From an uncultured Prevotellaceae bacterium (GTDB taxonomy: Bacteria; Bacteroidota; Bacteroidia; Bacteroidales; Bacteroidaceae): 32,564 nucleotides of DNA. Of the stretch, positions 1 to 8,353 are shown in pieces (the first letter of the stretch is position 1; each line of letters starts with the position of its first letter). The stretch is taken from NCBI GenBank assembly GCA_946415645.1, contig CAMKTJ010000029.1, positions 1-32,564 of the forward strand, read 5' to 3'. A program made the position numbers and the translations under genes. The notes beneath the pieces are model-generated. The model was not told where the DNA came from and made no database searches. It saw only the letters and a program-made list of their open reading frames with translations.

Positions 1-1228
1 TACGCTGGTTGATGCTGACCATGATACCGATCTGCATACAGGTACCGATAACCTGAGTTACAGGAACGTTCATCATGGTAGCCAACTCGTTGGCTGTCAC
101 GAACTCGGTAAGTTTCAGTACCTTGCTTTCTGCTGCTTCGTTCTCAAGCTGCTCCTCCATACCCTGACGGATGGCGTCACGCTTCTCACGACGGTACTTG
201 GCACCCTTGCCCATCTTATTGTTCTTGTTGGTAAGACGAGCCAGTGTCTCGCGTACCTGCTTTGCTACTTCCTCTTCGCTAACCTCGGGCTGCAGGAAGG
301 CCTGCTGCTTCTGCTTGTTCTTCTTTTTGCCACCGCCATTCTGCTGACCCTGGTTGTTATTATTGTTGTTATTGTTCTTCTGGAAACCCTGAGGCTGGTT
401 AGCCACAGCATTTACATCAACACGCTCCTTGCCCACACGCAGGCGCTTCTTGCGCTCGCCCTGGGCAGCCTGCTGTTGCTGTTGCTGCTGAGCACGCTTC
501 TCGTCACGCTCACGACGCTTCTCTTCCTTGCTCTTCTTCTTAGGACGAGTGCTCTGGTTCAGGCTGTCAAGATCAATCTTACCCTTTACAGTCAAGCCAG
601 GGCCTGGCTGGGGAGCGGGAGACAGACGGAAAACACCATTCTCCTCAACACCTACTTCCTTCTTCTTGGGTTCGGGCTTTTCTTCCTTAGCCTCTTCTGT
701 AACAGGTTCCTCCTCGGGCTCCTTGCTCTCTGCAACAGGCTCCTTTTCTTCAACAGGAGTCTCAGCCTTCTTTTCCTCTACAGGAGCCTCTGGCTCTGGA
801 GCGGGCTTTTCCTCTGGCTGAGGTTCAACCTTCACTTCTTCCTGCTTAGGTGTCGCAACCTCTTCTGGTTCTGACTTCACCTCCTCAGGCTGAGGTTTCT
901 CCTCTTCAGCCTTCTTCTTGTTCAAGTCAATCTTACCAAGGATCTTGGGACCCTGAATGTTGGGCTTATCGTCCACAAACTCCTCTACGGGTGCAGGTTT
1001 CTTACGCTCCTTTGTCTGCTCCTGGCGCTGCTGGATAAGCATCTTAGCCTCGGTACGCAGACCCTTGTCGGTACTGAATTCCTGTTGAAGAAGGCTAAAT
1101 TGCTCGTCCGATATCTTATAGTTAGGGTTGGCCTCAACCTCGGAGTAACCCTTTTTCTGCAGGAACTCTACAGCCGTCTGCAGGCCTATATTGAATTCTT
1201 TTGTTACTTTATTTAATCTTACGCTCAT
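1..1228 (-). CDS. infB: Translation initiation factor IF-2, N-terminal part (runs off the left edge)
   Basis: IF-2 is the GTPase that places initiator fMet-tRNA on the 30S ribosome. About 409 N-terminal residues are visible, starting MSVRLNKVTKEFNIGLQTAV at an ATG (1226-1228), the usual IF-2 N-terminal helical domain. A very long low-complexity linker follows, rich in Glu, Lys and Pro, then Gln runs and Asn/Gly runs. At the left edge the second IF2_N domain begins (KLTEFVTANELATMMNVPV), the part just before the GTPase domain, which lies outside the window. The charged linker is typical of Bacteroidetes IF-2. The gene starts 20 bp after nusA, as the last visible gene of the rimP-nusA-infB operon, an arrangement conserved across bacteria. 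Antisense reading frames over the linker are composition artefacts. Confidence 0.95.
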   Translation of the reverse strand, partial: MSVRLNKVTKEFNIGLQTAVEFLQKKGYSEVEANPNYKISDEQFSLLQQEFSTDKGLRTEAKMLIQQRQEQTKERKKPAPVEEFVDDKPNIQGPKILGKIDLNKKKAEEEKPQPEEVKSEPEEVATPKQEEVKVEPQPEEKPAPEPEAPVEEKKAETPVEEKEPVAESKEPEEEPVTEEAKEEKPEPKKKEVGVEENGVFRLSPAPQPGPGLTVKGKIDLDSLNQSTRPKKKSKEEKRRERDEKRAQQQQQQQAAQGERKKRLRVGKERVDVNAVANQPQGFQKNNNNNNNNQGQQNGGGKKKNKQKQQAFLQPEVSEEEVAKQVRETLARLTNKNNKMGKGAKYRREKRDAIRQGMEEQLENEAAESKVLKLTEFVTANELATMMNVPVTQVIGTCMQIGIMVSINQR

Positions 1229-1248
1229 TTTCTGTGTTTTTGGTAGAT

Positions 1249-2505
1249 TTATTCAAACTCCGCCGCCAAGATGTTCAATACCTCGTCTATGGTCTCCTCT
1301 TCAAGGTCTGTACGCTGGATCAGCGTCTCACGACTTTCGGCCAGTACATCACGAGCAGTAGAGTAACCAATCTTCTTGAACTCCTCAATGATCCAAGGCT
1401 CGATATCATCTGTAAACTCATCCAGGCTTACATCATCATTATCCTCATTGTCAATCTCGCGGAATACATCAATGGTGTAACCGGTAAGCATACTTGCCAA
1501 CTTGATGTTCAGACCTCCCTTACCGATAGCCAGTGATACCTGATCGGGATCCAGGTAAACCTCAGCCTTGTGCTCCTCCTCGTTCAGAACCACGCTGTTC
1601 ACACGGGCAGGACCCAAAGCACGAACAATCATCAACTGTGTGTTGGCTGTCCAGGTTACAACATCAATATTCTCACCGTGTAACTCACGAACGATACCGT
1701 GAACACGGCTACCCTTCACACCAACGCAAGCACCTACGGGATCAATGCGCTCATCATAGCTCTCAACAGCAATCTTAGCACGCTCGCCAGGGATGCGGGC
1801 TACCTTATGAATGGTGATAAGACCGTCCTGAATCTCAGGAACCTCGGCCTCCAGCATACGCTGTACGAACATAGGATCTGTACGGCTCAGGATGATACGG
1901 GGATTACCGTTAGGGTTCTCAACGCGTGAGATAACGGCACGCGCATTCTCGCCCTTGCGGAAGAAGTCGCTGGGAATCTGCTCTGAACGGGGCAGCAGCA
2001 ATTCATTACCCTCATCGTCCAGCAACAGGGTCTCACGCTTCCAAGTCTGATAAACCTCAGCGCTGATAATCTCGCCTATACGATCCTTGTACTGGTTGTA
2101 CAGAGTATCGTGCTCCAACTCCAGGATACGGCTGGCCAAGGTCTGGCGCAGGGTAAGGATGGCACGACGGCCAAAATCAGAGAACTTAACCATCTGACTC
2201 ACCTCCTCGCCTACCTCATAGTCGGGTTCTACCTGACGAGCCTCAGAAAGGCTGATTTCCAGGTTAGGATCCTTCACCTCACCGTCAGGAACAACGGTAC
2301 GGTTACGGTAGATCTCAAAGTCACCCTTGTCAGGGTTTACGATAATGTCATAGTTCTCATCGCTACCGTAAGTCTTGATAATAACACTACGGAAGCACTC
2401 CTCCAACACGCTCATCAGCGTGGTACGATCAATGTTCTTAGTCTCTTTGAACTCTGCAAAAGACTCTATCAGGTTTACTGATTCTGATTTCTTTGTTGTT
2501 GCCAT
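1249..2505 (-). CDS. nusA: Transcription termination/antitermination factor NusA
   Basis: NusA binds RNA polymerase and nascent RNA and modulates pausing, termination and antitermination. The 418-residue protein has an N-terminal polymerase-binding region (about 1-130), an S1 RNA-binding domain (about 130-205) and two KH domains. The second KH carries the GxxG-type loop in DQVSLAIGKGGLNIKLAS. A short acidic stretch (EIDNEDNDDVSLDEF) and a helical HhH-like tail follow. It lacks the two long acidic repeats of the E. coli protein (495 residues), as is usual in Bacteroidetes. It lies 7 bp after rimP and 20 bp before infB, so the three are almost certainly co-transcribed. Confidence 0.96.
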   Translation of the reverse strand: MATTKKSESVNLIESFAEFKETKNIDRTTLMSVLEECFRSVIIKTYGSDENYDIIVNPDKGDFEIYRNRTVVPDGEVKDPNLEISLSEARQVEPDYEVGEEVSQMVKFSDFGRRAILTLRQTLASRILELEHDTLYNQYKDRIGEIISAEVYQTWKRETLLLDDEGNELLLPRSEQIPSDFFRKGENARAVISRVENPNGNPRIILSRTDPMFVQRMLEAEVPEIQDGLITIHKVARIPGERAKIAVESYDERIDPVGACVGVKGSRVHGIVRELHGENIDVVTWTANTQLMIVRALGPARVNSVVLNEEEHKAEVYLDPDQVSLAIGKGGLNIKLASMLTGYTIDVFREIDNEDNDDVSLDEFTDDIEPWIIEEFKKIGYSTARDVLAESRETLIQRTDLEEETIDEVLNILAAEFE

Positions 2506-2512
2506 TTATATG

Positions 2513-2980
2513 TTATTTTATTTTTATCAAGTATTTGGTGTAGGTTACGTCACCGTAAGCAAAACGGACGGGAACCTCCTTGTTGACAGGGCGCTTCTTG
2601 CCCTCTTCCTTTACCTTCTGCATGACGCCCAGCTCAAAGCCTTCGGGGTCCACAGACAACAGAGTGCCACGATACTTCTTACCGTCCTTGGCCAAGGTCT
2701 CTACTTCCTTACCCACATGAATCTCGTACTGACGCAGGATCTTGAAGGGCTGACCCAGTCCTGCACTGCCTACCTCCAGTTCGTAGTCCTCTTCCTCACG
2801 GCTTACGCGTTCCTCAATGAAACGACTCAGATCGGCGCAGTCTTCAATCCACACACCATCGGCATGGTCTATCTCTACTACGATTCTGTCATCAGCACTG
2901 ATGTTGATGTCAACCAGAAAATAGTCCTTTCCCTGCAGCCATTCTTCTACGGCCTGCTGTACTGTTGCTTTGTTAATCAT
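2513..2980 (-). CDS. rimP: Ribosome maturation factor RimP
   Basis: RimP is needed for maturation of the 30S ribosomal subunit. The 155-residue protein shows the family pattern: an N-terminal alpha/beta domain with DRIVVEIDHADGVWIEDCADLSRFIEE (conserved 'D..G.....C..lSr' type motif, given here in parts: DGVWIEDCADLSR), then YELEVGSAGLGQPFK, matching the conserved 'leVsSPGldrPl' segment, and an SH3-like C-terminal domain. It is the first gene of the rimP-nusA-infB operon and has a promoter with excellent match to the Bacteroidetes consensus about 80 bp upstream. The start ATG gives a normal family length. Confidence 0.94.
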   Translation of the reverse strand: MINKATVQQAVEEWLQGKDYFLVDINISADDRIVVEIDHADGVWIEDCADLSRFIEERVSREEEDYELEVGSAGLGQPFKILRQYEIHVGKEVETLAKDGKKYRGTLLSVDPEGFELGVMQKVKEEGKKRPVNKEVPVRFAYGDVTYTKYLIKIK

Positions 2981-3062
2981 GTACCTGTTTTTGTTTTATG
3001 GTAAAGCATATATAACGAAAAGTGAGGAACTTGCAAGCCCCTCACATTCATCTTTTCGATGG

Positions 3063-3094
3063 CAAAGGTACGCTTTTTCTGCATACCTACCAAA
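3063..3094 (-). promoter_or_regulatory. Promoter of the rimP-nusA-infB operon
   Basis: On the minus strand, TTTG (3091-3094), a 20-bp spacer and TACCTTTG (3063-3070) give the full Bacteroidetes -33/-7 pair (TTTG-N19-21-TAnnTTTG). The predicted transcript starts near 3056, leaving a leader of about 75 nt before rimP. Confidence 0.8.
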
Positions 3095-3112
3095 TTTTTG
3101 CATAAAAATCAT

Positions 3113-3226
3113 TCACTTTAGGCACCAAAACCAGAACAATGCCACCGCCATCATGACTACAACAGCCATTCCAATGACACCTATCATAAAGTTGTGGTTG
3201 GCCCTACGGATGTCTCTTCTTCTCAT
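3113..3226 (-). CDS. Small single-span membrane protein coupled to the S41 protease
   Basis: A 37-residue ORF starts MRRRDIRRANHNFM and continues with one strongly hydrophobic stretch rich in Val, Met and Ala (about residues 13-35), ending FWCLK. The basic N-terminus followed by one helix suggests a positive-inside inner-membrane micro-protein. Its start overlaps the stop of the upstream protease gene in an ATGA arrangement (3223-3226), the classic layout for translational coupling. I do not recognise the family. Coupling to the protease suggests it could tether, regulate or be processed by it, but that is inference. Short length is the main doubt. Confidence 0.6.
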   Translation of the reverse strand: MRRRDIRRANHNFMIGVIGMAVVVMMAVALFWFWCLK

Positions 3227-4866
3227 TTTCCAAGTATTTTATTGTATTCATCCATGTTTGAGAACAAAGTCCTGACACGCTCTATGCATGGATCGTCTTT
3301 CAGCTGCTGCTTGGCTCCTCCCCACTGATAGTAGTAACGGTGAACCAACTCATCTACCATGTATGTTTCTATATCCTTGCGGAAACGCATCAGGTCGGTA
3401 GAGAGGTTGGGCGAAAGCTTGGCCTTCAGGGCATCCAGCTCCTGCTGAGCCTGCTCCAGATAGCCCTCACGCTTGGCCACATCAGACAGCAGCTTCAGCA
3501 CCTCTTCTGTACGACGGTTATAGGTAAAGCCTGATTCCGTTATGAACTGCACAAACTGGTTATACTCCTCGTCTGTCAGCTTCACCTCGCCGGCAGGCGC
3601 AATCTGCTCATGCTTGCTGCAGTAATCCGTTGCCCAGTCGAAGAACTCATCGCTGGCCACCAAATCATAGATAAGGGTAGGAAGGCTGTCGGGCCTTACT
3701 TCAACATCGGGTTTGATACCACCTCCGTCACGTACCTCTCGGCCTCCTGCTGTATGGAACACCTTGGTAAGGCTGTCAGGAACGGTTCCTGCTGAGCCGT
3801 CGGCATTCAGATGACGATAGTCGTAGGCCTGAATACAACGTCCCGATGGGATGTAGTACCTACCCGTCGTAATCTTCAGATGGCCATCATAAGAGACATC
3901 ACGCACCATCTGCACCAAACCCTTTCCGTAAGTACGGATTCCCATTACCACGGCACGATCCATATCCTGCAAGCTGCCTGCTATAATCTCGCTGGCAGAG
4001 GCAGAGCCTCCATCTACCAATACGGCAATGGGCATCAGAGTATCCATGGGCTCATAGGCTGTGTAATAGTCGTGCTCGGTATGCTTCATCTTACCTCTTG
4101 TATAAACCACCTTTCGGCCTTTGGGAACAAAGAGGTTAACAATATCCACTGCCTCGTTGACAGAACCGCCCGGGTTGCCACGCAGATCCAAAACCAGCTT
4201 CTCTGCTCCTTGCTGCTTCAGTTCCGTCAAGGCCTGACGAACCTCTTTGTAAGCCCCGTCAGTAAAGCCTGTCAGGTAGATATAGCCTATTCCATTTTCT
4301 ATAATACCATAGTAGGGAACCTGAGGCATCTGTATGGTCTGACGGGTAATGTGCATGGTCTTTTCCTCACCGCCTCTGCGAACCACCAGCTCGAAGGTTG
4401 TGCCTGCCTCTCCCCTTAGCATATTGCTCACTTTGGGAGTGCCCAAACCCTTTACATCCTTGCCGTCGATGCGCATAATCACATCGCCTGCCTTCAGGCC
4501 CGCACGCTGACTGGGTGAATTCTCGAAAGGCTCACTTATCACGGCACGCGCTTCCTTCTTGTGATAACGGATGCCACTGCCTATTCCTGCATACTTACCC
4601 GTTGTCATCTGTCGCAGTTCCTCATCCTCCTGAGGATAGTAATCCGTAAAGGGGTCAACCTGTCTGAGCAACGAACGTATGCCCCATCCTATTACCGTAT
4701 CAGCATCCAGGGTATCAACGTAGAAGATATCCAGTTGCTTGTATATATCGTTCAGAATCTCCAGGTTACGACTAACGGCAGCATTATGCCCTCCCTGCTT
4801 CTGAGCGTTTACTTCTGCGAAAGGCAGCATTGCCACCAGTAAAAACGTGTATATCATCGCCTTCAT
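3223..4866 (-). CDS. S41-family C-terminal processing protease (CtpA/Prc-like), secreted
   Basis: Periplasmic serine protease with a PDZ domain that processes or degrades proteins from their C-termini. With the start at 4866 it begins MKAMIYTFLLVAMLPF, a clean signal peptide; an in-frame ATG at 4905 would add 13 residues in front of it. Numbering from that upstream Met, the PDZ domain is about 105-190 (AGIGSGIRY, then SPSQRAGLKAGDVIMRIDGK). The catalytic core contains LRGNPGG, the nucleophile in GGSASASEI (Ser303) and the general base in RTYGKGLVQ (Lys328). The 25-residue spacing of Ser and Lys matches the family. A C-terminal extension of roughly 150 residues is mostly helical and charged. 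It has its own promoter and overlaps a membrane micro-gene at its end. Confidence 0.92.
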   Translation of the reverse strand: MKAMIYTFLLVAMLPFAEVNAQKQGGHNAAVSRNLEILNDIYKQLDIFYVDTLDADTVIGWGIRSLLRQVDPFTDYYPQEDEELRQMTTGKYAGIGSGIRYHKKEARAVISEPFENSPSQRAGLKAGDVIMRIDGKDVKGLGTPKVSNMLRGEAGTTFELVVRRGGEEKTMHITRQTIQMPQVPYYGIIENGIGYIYLTGFTDGAYKEVRQALTELKQQGAEKLVLDLRGNPGGSVNEAVDIVNLFVPKGRKVVYTRGKMKHTEHDYYTAYEPMDTLMPIAVLVDGGSASASEIIAGSLQDMDRAVVMGIRTYGKGLVQMVRDVSYDGHLKITTGRYYIPSGRCIQAYDYRHLNADGSAGTVPDSLTKVFHTAGGREVRDGGGIKPDVEVRPDSLPTLIYDLVASDEFFDWATDYCSKHEQIAPAGEVKLTDEEYNQFVQFITESGFTYNRRTEEVLKLLSDVAKREGYLEQAQQELDALKAKLSPNLSTDLMRFRKDIETYMVDELVHRYYYQWGGAKQQLKDDPCIERVRTLFSNMDEYNKILGK

Positions 4867-4950
4867 CTTGGCGTGCAGTTTGCAGTTACTGTAATTCAGA
4901 TTCATGCTGATATGACATTATATGATTGTCAGTTCTTTATTAATCGGCTG

Positions 4951-4981
4951 CAAAGTTAGTGCAAACCAAGAGAAGTGCAAA
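4951..4981 (-). promoter_or_regulatory. Promoter of the S41 protease gene
   Basis: Minus strand TTTG (4978-4981), 19-bp spacer, TAACTTTG (4951-4958): a complete Bacteroidetes -33/-7 pair. Predicted start of transcription is near 4944, about 78 nt before the preferred ATG at 4866. Confidence 0.78.
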
Positions 4982-5050
4982 ATAAAACAAAAGTTTTCTG
5001 CAAAAGAAAAATGTTCTTGGTACTGCAAGAATTTTACGTTCGCAATCTCC

Positions 5051-5096
5051 GAACATATGTTCAAAGACTGCGGATATAAGTCCGTAGTACTGCGGA
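5051..5096. repeat. Cluster of three short palindromes between divergent genes
   Basis: GAACATATGTTC (5051-5062) is a perfect 12-bp palindrome. CGGA-N6-TCCG (5071-5084) and TCCGTAGTACTGCGGA (5081-5096, one central mismatch pair) share the TCCG half. They sit upstream of the sigma-54 promoter at 5276 and the protease promoter at 4951. They may be extra operator sites; nothing in the sequence identifies the binding protein. Confidence 0.5.
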
Positions 5097-5194
5097 CATA
5101 CGTTCAGAGTATTCTAAACATAAAATGTCCTTAGGTAGAAAAACTTTTTTCTGTGGGAAAAACACTTGTTTTAGCATGGAAAATCCTTGCAAAG

Positions 5195-5235
5195 TGTCCA
5201 TTATTGGACAGTAGAGTGTCCGGAAATGGACACTC
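5195..5235 (+). promoter_or_regulatory. Tandem enhancer-like palindromes TGTCC-N6-GGACA
   Basis: TGTCCATTATTGGACA (5195-5210) and GAGTGTCC-N6-GGACACTC (5214-5235) share the core TGTCC-N6-GGACA with different central bases. Centres are 22 bp apart, about two helical turns, and lie roughly 78 and 100 bp upstream of the predicted start of a sigma-54 promoter. That is the normal place for activator (bacterial enhancer-binding protein) sites. The activator is not encoded in the window. Confidence 0.7.
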
Positions 5236-5275
5236 CACTTTTGCACACAACCTGATTATCAATAAGTTACAGTTT

Positions 5276-5291
5276 TGGCACAGAATTTGCA
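5276..5291 (+). promoter_or_regulatory. Sigma-54 (RpoN) promoter of the TlpA-like gene
   Basis: TGGCAC (5276-5281), five bases, TTGCA (5287-5291): an exact -24/-12 match to the sigma-54 consensus TGGCAC-N5-TTGC. Predicted start of transcription near 5301, leaving a leader of about 35 nt before the ATG at 5336. The two enhancer-like palindromes immediately upstream strengthen the call. Confidence 0.8.
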
Positions 5292-5335
5292 CTTAATAAA
5301 GCGGAACATAATACATAATTATAATAAAATACACA

Positions 5336-7330
5336 ATGAAGAAAACTTTTCTTATCGTGCTGTTTGCACTAACCACACTTACAAGTATGGCTCAGGTAAA
5401 GTCCGGCCTTGACCTTTGTTTGAGAGATGAAGAAACAGGCGATTGGCTCATAGGCTTGTATGATGGCTTTGCCGTCTATGACTGTCAGTTCTGGGACTAT
5501 GAAAGAGTGGAAAAGAAAGAACTGACGCTTAAGGTTAAAACGCCCCTTGGCAAAAAAGACAAGAAAACGCTAAAGGCCAAACTGGTACTGAAGCAAGGCG
5601 CCAAAAGACTGGAGGTTGAGCTGAAGAAGAACATCCTCAGTATAGACGGCGTAAAGCATCAGGTATCAGAACTAACCTCGAAATACTTACCAGACTACTC
5701 CAAGAAGGACACTTGCAGTACCTTTAAGGATACTCATTACCAGACAGATACCGTAACCCTTGTTGGCTGGCTGAAGAATATGCCACAGGAGATGAAGGAT
5801 AAAGGTAATGACTATCCTGTATGGAGTTACGACGACATCTTCACTGGTAGCATTGAGCCAAATATATCTACAGGCAAAATAGACTCACTGGGACGCTTTG
5901 TAGTGAAGATTCCCATGACTAACACGGCTGATGTAATTCTCGATTTGCCTCGAAGTTCCGTCTTTACTTTCTTTGAGCCAGGAGAGACATACTTCCTGCT
6001 CAACGATTTCAAGAACGGGCAAAGACTGTTTATGGGAAAGAATTGTCGTCTACAAAACGAGTTGCTGAACTGCAAGAATTGGGGGGTGTATCCCCAACCT
6101 GAGAAAGAGATGGACGAGGAAGCGGCCATAAGATTCTTCGAGAAGATGAAAGAAGATGAGAAAGCAACTCTGGACTACTTACAAAAGATAATCTCTGAGC
6201 ATCCCACCCTCTCTGACCGCTATGTCAACTACATCAAAGGAAACATCAATGCCAGCGAGGCATTTACGATGAATCAAGCAAAGTACCATATTAAAAACAA
6301 GCGTATTCCTATGCAGGTTCTTAACACCTTAGGTCAGCAGATATGGCAGCAACGCGTCCATCCCTACACGCTTTACCGCGATTTCATACGTTTCGCAAGT
6401 GATTATATAGATCAGTTTGTTTCATACCGTTATCGCTCATATGCAGATGACGGAAGAACATACTACGACCTCTATACAGAGCAACTATTCGCTCCTATCC
6501 TTCGGAAATACAGAGATGCAGGCAAGATAACAATTACGGATAAGGAATTGTCCATCGTTGACCATTATGCTAAAACACACGAAGGTATTGATGAATATGC
6601 CGAAATAATATCCCGCAAGGATATTAACAGAATCATTTTCGAGGATGAGAGCCGCCTGTTTAATATCTATCGCATGCAGAATATTATGGATTCCATAGGC
6701 TGCGACCAGGATACGCGCGACATCCTCATTACCCAGCATCTGTATCGCGTAAACTTAGAGGCATACGATACACTAACGAACTGCATGATGCAATTCGTAG
6801 AGGAGAATGTGAAGATGCCAGCCGCTAAGGCTTTCATAAAGGCAGAGCAGGAGAAACTTCTGGCCTTGAGACGAAGTACTCTCTCTAATGCTACGAGCAT
6901 AAAGTCGGCAGAGGATCTGGCCAACATGACGGATGGTGAGAAGATAATGCGTAAGATCCTAGAGCCCTACAAGGGCAAGCTGGTGCTGCTAGATATCTGG
7001 GGCACTTGGTGTGGACCTTGCAAGGAGGGACTCTCGCACAGCCAAGAGGAATATAAACGACTGAAGGATTATGATATTGTCTATCTCTACCTGGCTAACA
7101 GAAGTAGCGATGAAGCATGGAAAAACGTTATCAAGCAGTACAATGTGACAGGCGAGAATGTGGTTCACTACAACCTGCCAGAAGATCAGCAACAAGCTAT
7201 AGAAAACTACATTGGCGTATCAGGCTACCCAACTTATAAGCTATTCGACCGTGAAGGCAATATGCTGGACATGAAGGTTGACGCTCGCAATCTAAACAAC
7301 CTGGAGAAGTTGCTGAAGAATCTGAAGTAA
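5336..7330 (+). CDS. Secreted TlpA-like thioredoxin-fold protein with long N-terminal region
   Basis: The 664-residue protein begins with a signal peptide (MKKTFLIVLFALTTLTSMAQ). Residues about 20-520 have no motif I recognise, though the DUF4369-like layout (TVTLVGWLKN, later ALDLPRSS-like beta segments) resembles other Bacteroidetes TlpA relatives. The C-terminal thioredoxin domain (about 530-664) has WGTWCGPCKEG with the CxxC pair Cys559/Cys562 and the cis-Pro in SGYPTY (Pro632). Such proteins act as periplasmic disulfide reductases or thiol-disulfide exchangers. It lies under a sigma-54 promoter and is followed after 32 bp by a CPBP protease gene, so expression probably answers a dedicated signal, for instance envelope or nutrient stress. 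The substrate is unknown. Confidence 0.85.
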   Translation: MKKTFLIVLFALTTLTSMAQVKSGLDLCLRDEETGDWLIGLYDGFAVYDCQFWDYERVEKKELTLKVKTPLGKKDKKTLKAKLVLKQGAKRLEVELKKNILSIDGVKHQVSELTSKYLPDYSKKDTCSTFKDTHYQTDTVTLVGWLKNMPQEMKDKGNDYPVWSYDDIFTGSIEPNISTGKIDSLGRFVVKIPMTNTADVILDLPRSSVFTFFEPGETYFLLNDFKNGQRLFMGKNCRLQNELLNCKNWGVYPQPEKEMDEEAAIRFFEKMKEDEKATLDYLQKIISEHPTLSDRYVNYIKGNINASEAFTMNQAKYHIKNKRIPMQVLNTLGQQIWQQRVHPYTLYRDFIRFASDYIDQFVSYRYRSYADDGRTYYDLYTEQLFAPILRKYRDAGKITITDKELSIVDHYAKTHEGIDEYAEIISRKDINRIIFEDESRLFNIYRMQNIMDSIGCDQDTRDILITQHLYRVNLEAYDTLTNCMMQFVEENVKMPAAKAFIKAEQEKLLALRRSTLSNATSIKSAEDLANMTDGEKIMRKILEPYKGKLVLLDIWGTWCGPCKEGLSHSQEEYKRLKDYDIVYLYLANRSSDEAWKNVIKQYNVTGENVVHYNLPEDQQQAIENYIGVSGYPTYKLFDREGNMLDMKVDARNLNNLEKLLKNLK

Positions 7331-7362
7331 TCATATATATTAAGGTAAAAAGAAACACAAGA

Positions 7363-8250
7363 ATGATGAGTAAAGGTAAAGAGCTCTGGAGAGCAATCAA
7401 ACTATTCCTGCTGTATAGTATTATAGAAACCGTTATAACAGGATTTGCAGGCATCCCCATAGTGTTTCATGGCCTAATGATGCACATGAGCCGAGAGGCC
7501 ATAGAAGAGCGTGTGCTACAATCCAACTACTATAAGTTGTCAGACTGCATAGCATGTCTACTGATTATCATCCTGTTCATCAATAATCGGTATGTTAAGA
7601 TGTCGTTGGAGCGCATGGGGCGCATAGCTCGCATGAAACGCACAACCCTATGGACGTCGATTGGCATAGCAGCCATGATTAGCGTGGGCTGCGTCTTATC
7701 CAGTGTTTCCTTTTGGGAAATAATAGGCAGCTGTGAAAGCCTTTTCCCCGAGGATATGGAGGAGCTAGATAGAGTATACGGAGCGGCATCTAAGGGCATA
7801 CTGGGCATACTGGCTGGTGTCATCCTGGCCCCTATAACCGAGGAGATTATATTTAGAGGTGTTGTGTTGCGCAGCATGCTCAAGATGAGATGGCATCCGT
7901 GGGTGGCCATCCCGTTGTCGGCTCTCATCTTCTCTTTCATACACGGCACCACATACCAGACAATCGACATTCTCCCCTTTGGCATCATCGTAGGTTGGCT
8001 CTACTGGCGCACAAAGAGCTTGCTGCCTGGCATTGTCATACACATAGCGAACAACTTCATTGCCTTCGTACCACCACAGTTCGTAGAATCCAACGATGAT
8101 GATACCGAAGTTAGCATGAAAGTGTGGATCATCATGTTTGGCATCAGCATAGCCCTGATGGCATACGGCATCAACTGGTACAGAAAGAAGACACAACCCC
8201 AATACAAAGGCATCTCACTTGGAGAGAGCCAGAACTATCCTAAGGAATAG
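7363..8250 (+). CDS. CPBP (CAAX-like) intramembrane metalloprotease
   Basis: A 295-residue polytopic membrane protein with the three signature motifs of the CPBP/Abi family: EExxxR at 160-165 (TEEIIFRG), FxxxH at 190-194 (FSFIHG) and HxxxN at 227-231 (HIANN). These form the metal-dependent active site within the membrane. At least five to six hydrophobic segments are visible (for example 15-40, 61-75, 95-118, 145-158, 200-215, 250-270). Members process membrane proteins or bacteriocin-like peptides or give self-immunity; the substrate here is not evident. It lies 32 bp after the TlpA-like gene on the same strand, so it is probably in the same sigma-54 operon. A second ATG at 7366 is an equally good start. 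Confidence 0.88.
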   Translation: MMSKGKELWRAIKLFLLYSIIETVITGFAGIPIVFHGLMMHMSREAIEERVLQSNYYKLSDCIACLLIIILFINNRYVKMSLERMGRIARMKRTTLWTSIGIAAMISVGCVLSSVSFWEIIGSCESLFPEDMEELDRVYGAASKGILGILAGVILAPITEEIIFRGVVLRSMLKMRWHPWVAIPLSALIFSFIHGTTYQTIDILPFGIIVGWLYWRTKSLLPGIVIHIANNFIAFVPPQFVESNDDDTEVSMKVWIIMFGISIALMAYGINWYRKKTQPQYKGISLGESQNYPKE

Positions 8251-8279
8251 TGTCTATTTTCTCATTTTTAGCAGCATAA

Positions 8280-8311
8280 TTTGGAGGATGTTGCAAAAAA
8301 AAGTAACTTTG
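8280..8311 (+). promoter_or_regulatory. Promoter of the tandem esterase gene
   Basis: TTTG (8280-8283), 20-bp spacer, TAACTTTG (8304-8311) match the Bacteroidetes -33/-7 consensus fully. Predicted transcript start near 8318, about 36 nt before the ATG at 8354. Confidence 0.8.
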
Positions 8312-8353
8312 CTTTCCGTAATGCAAGATTAACAACACAAGATTCATAATAAA

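Noticed and set aside
2970..3275. 101-residue plus-strand reading frame
   Set aside because: It runs antisense to the rimP start, the rimP promoter and the micro-ORF, and has no recognisable features; the minus-strand features explain the stretch.
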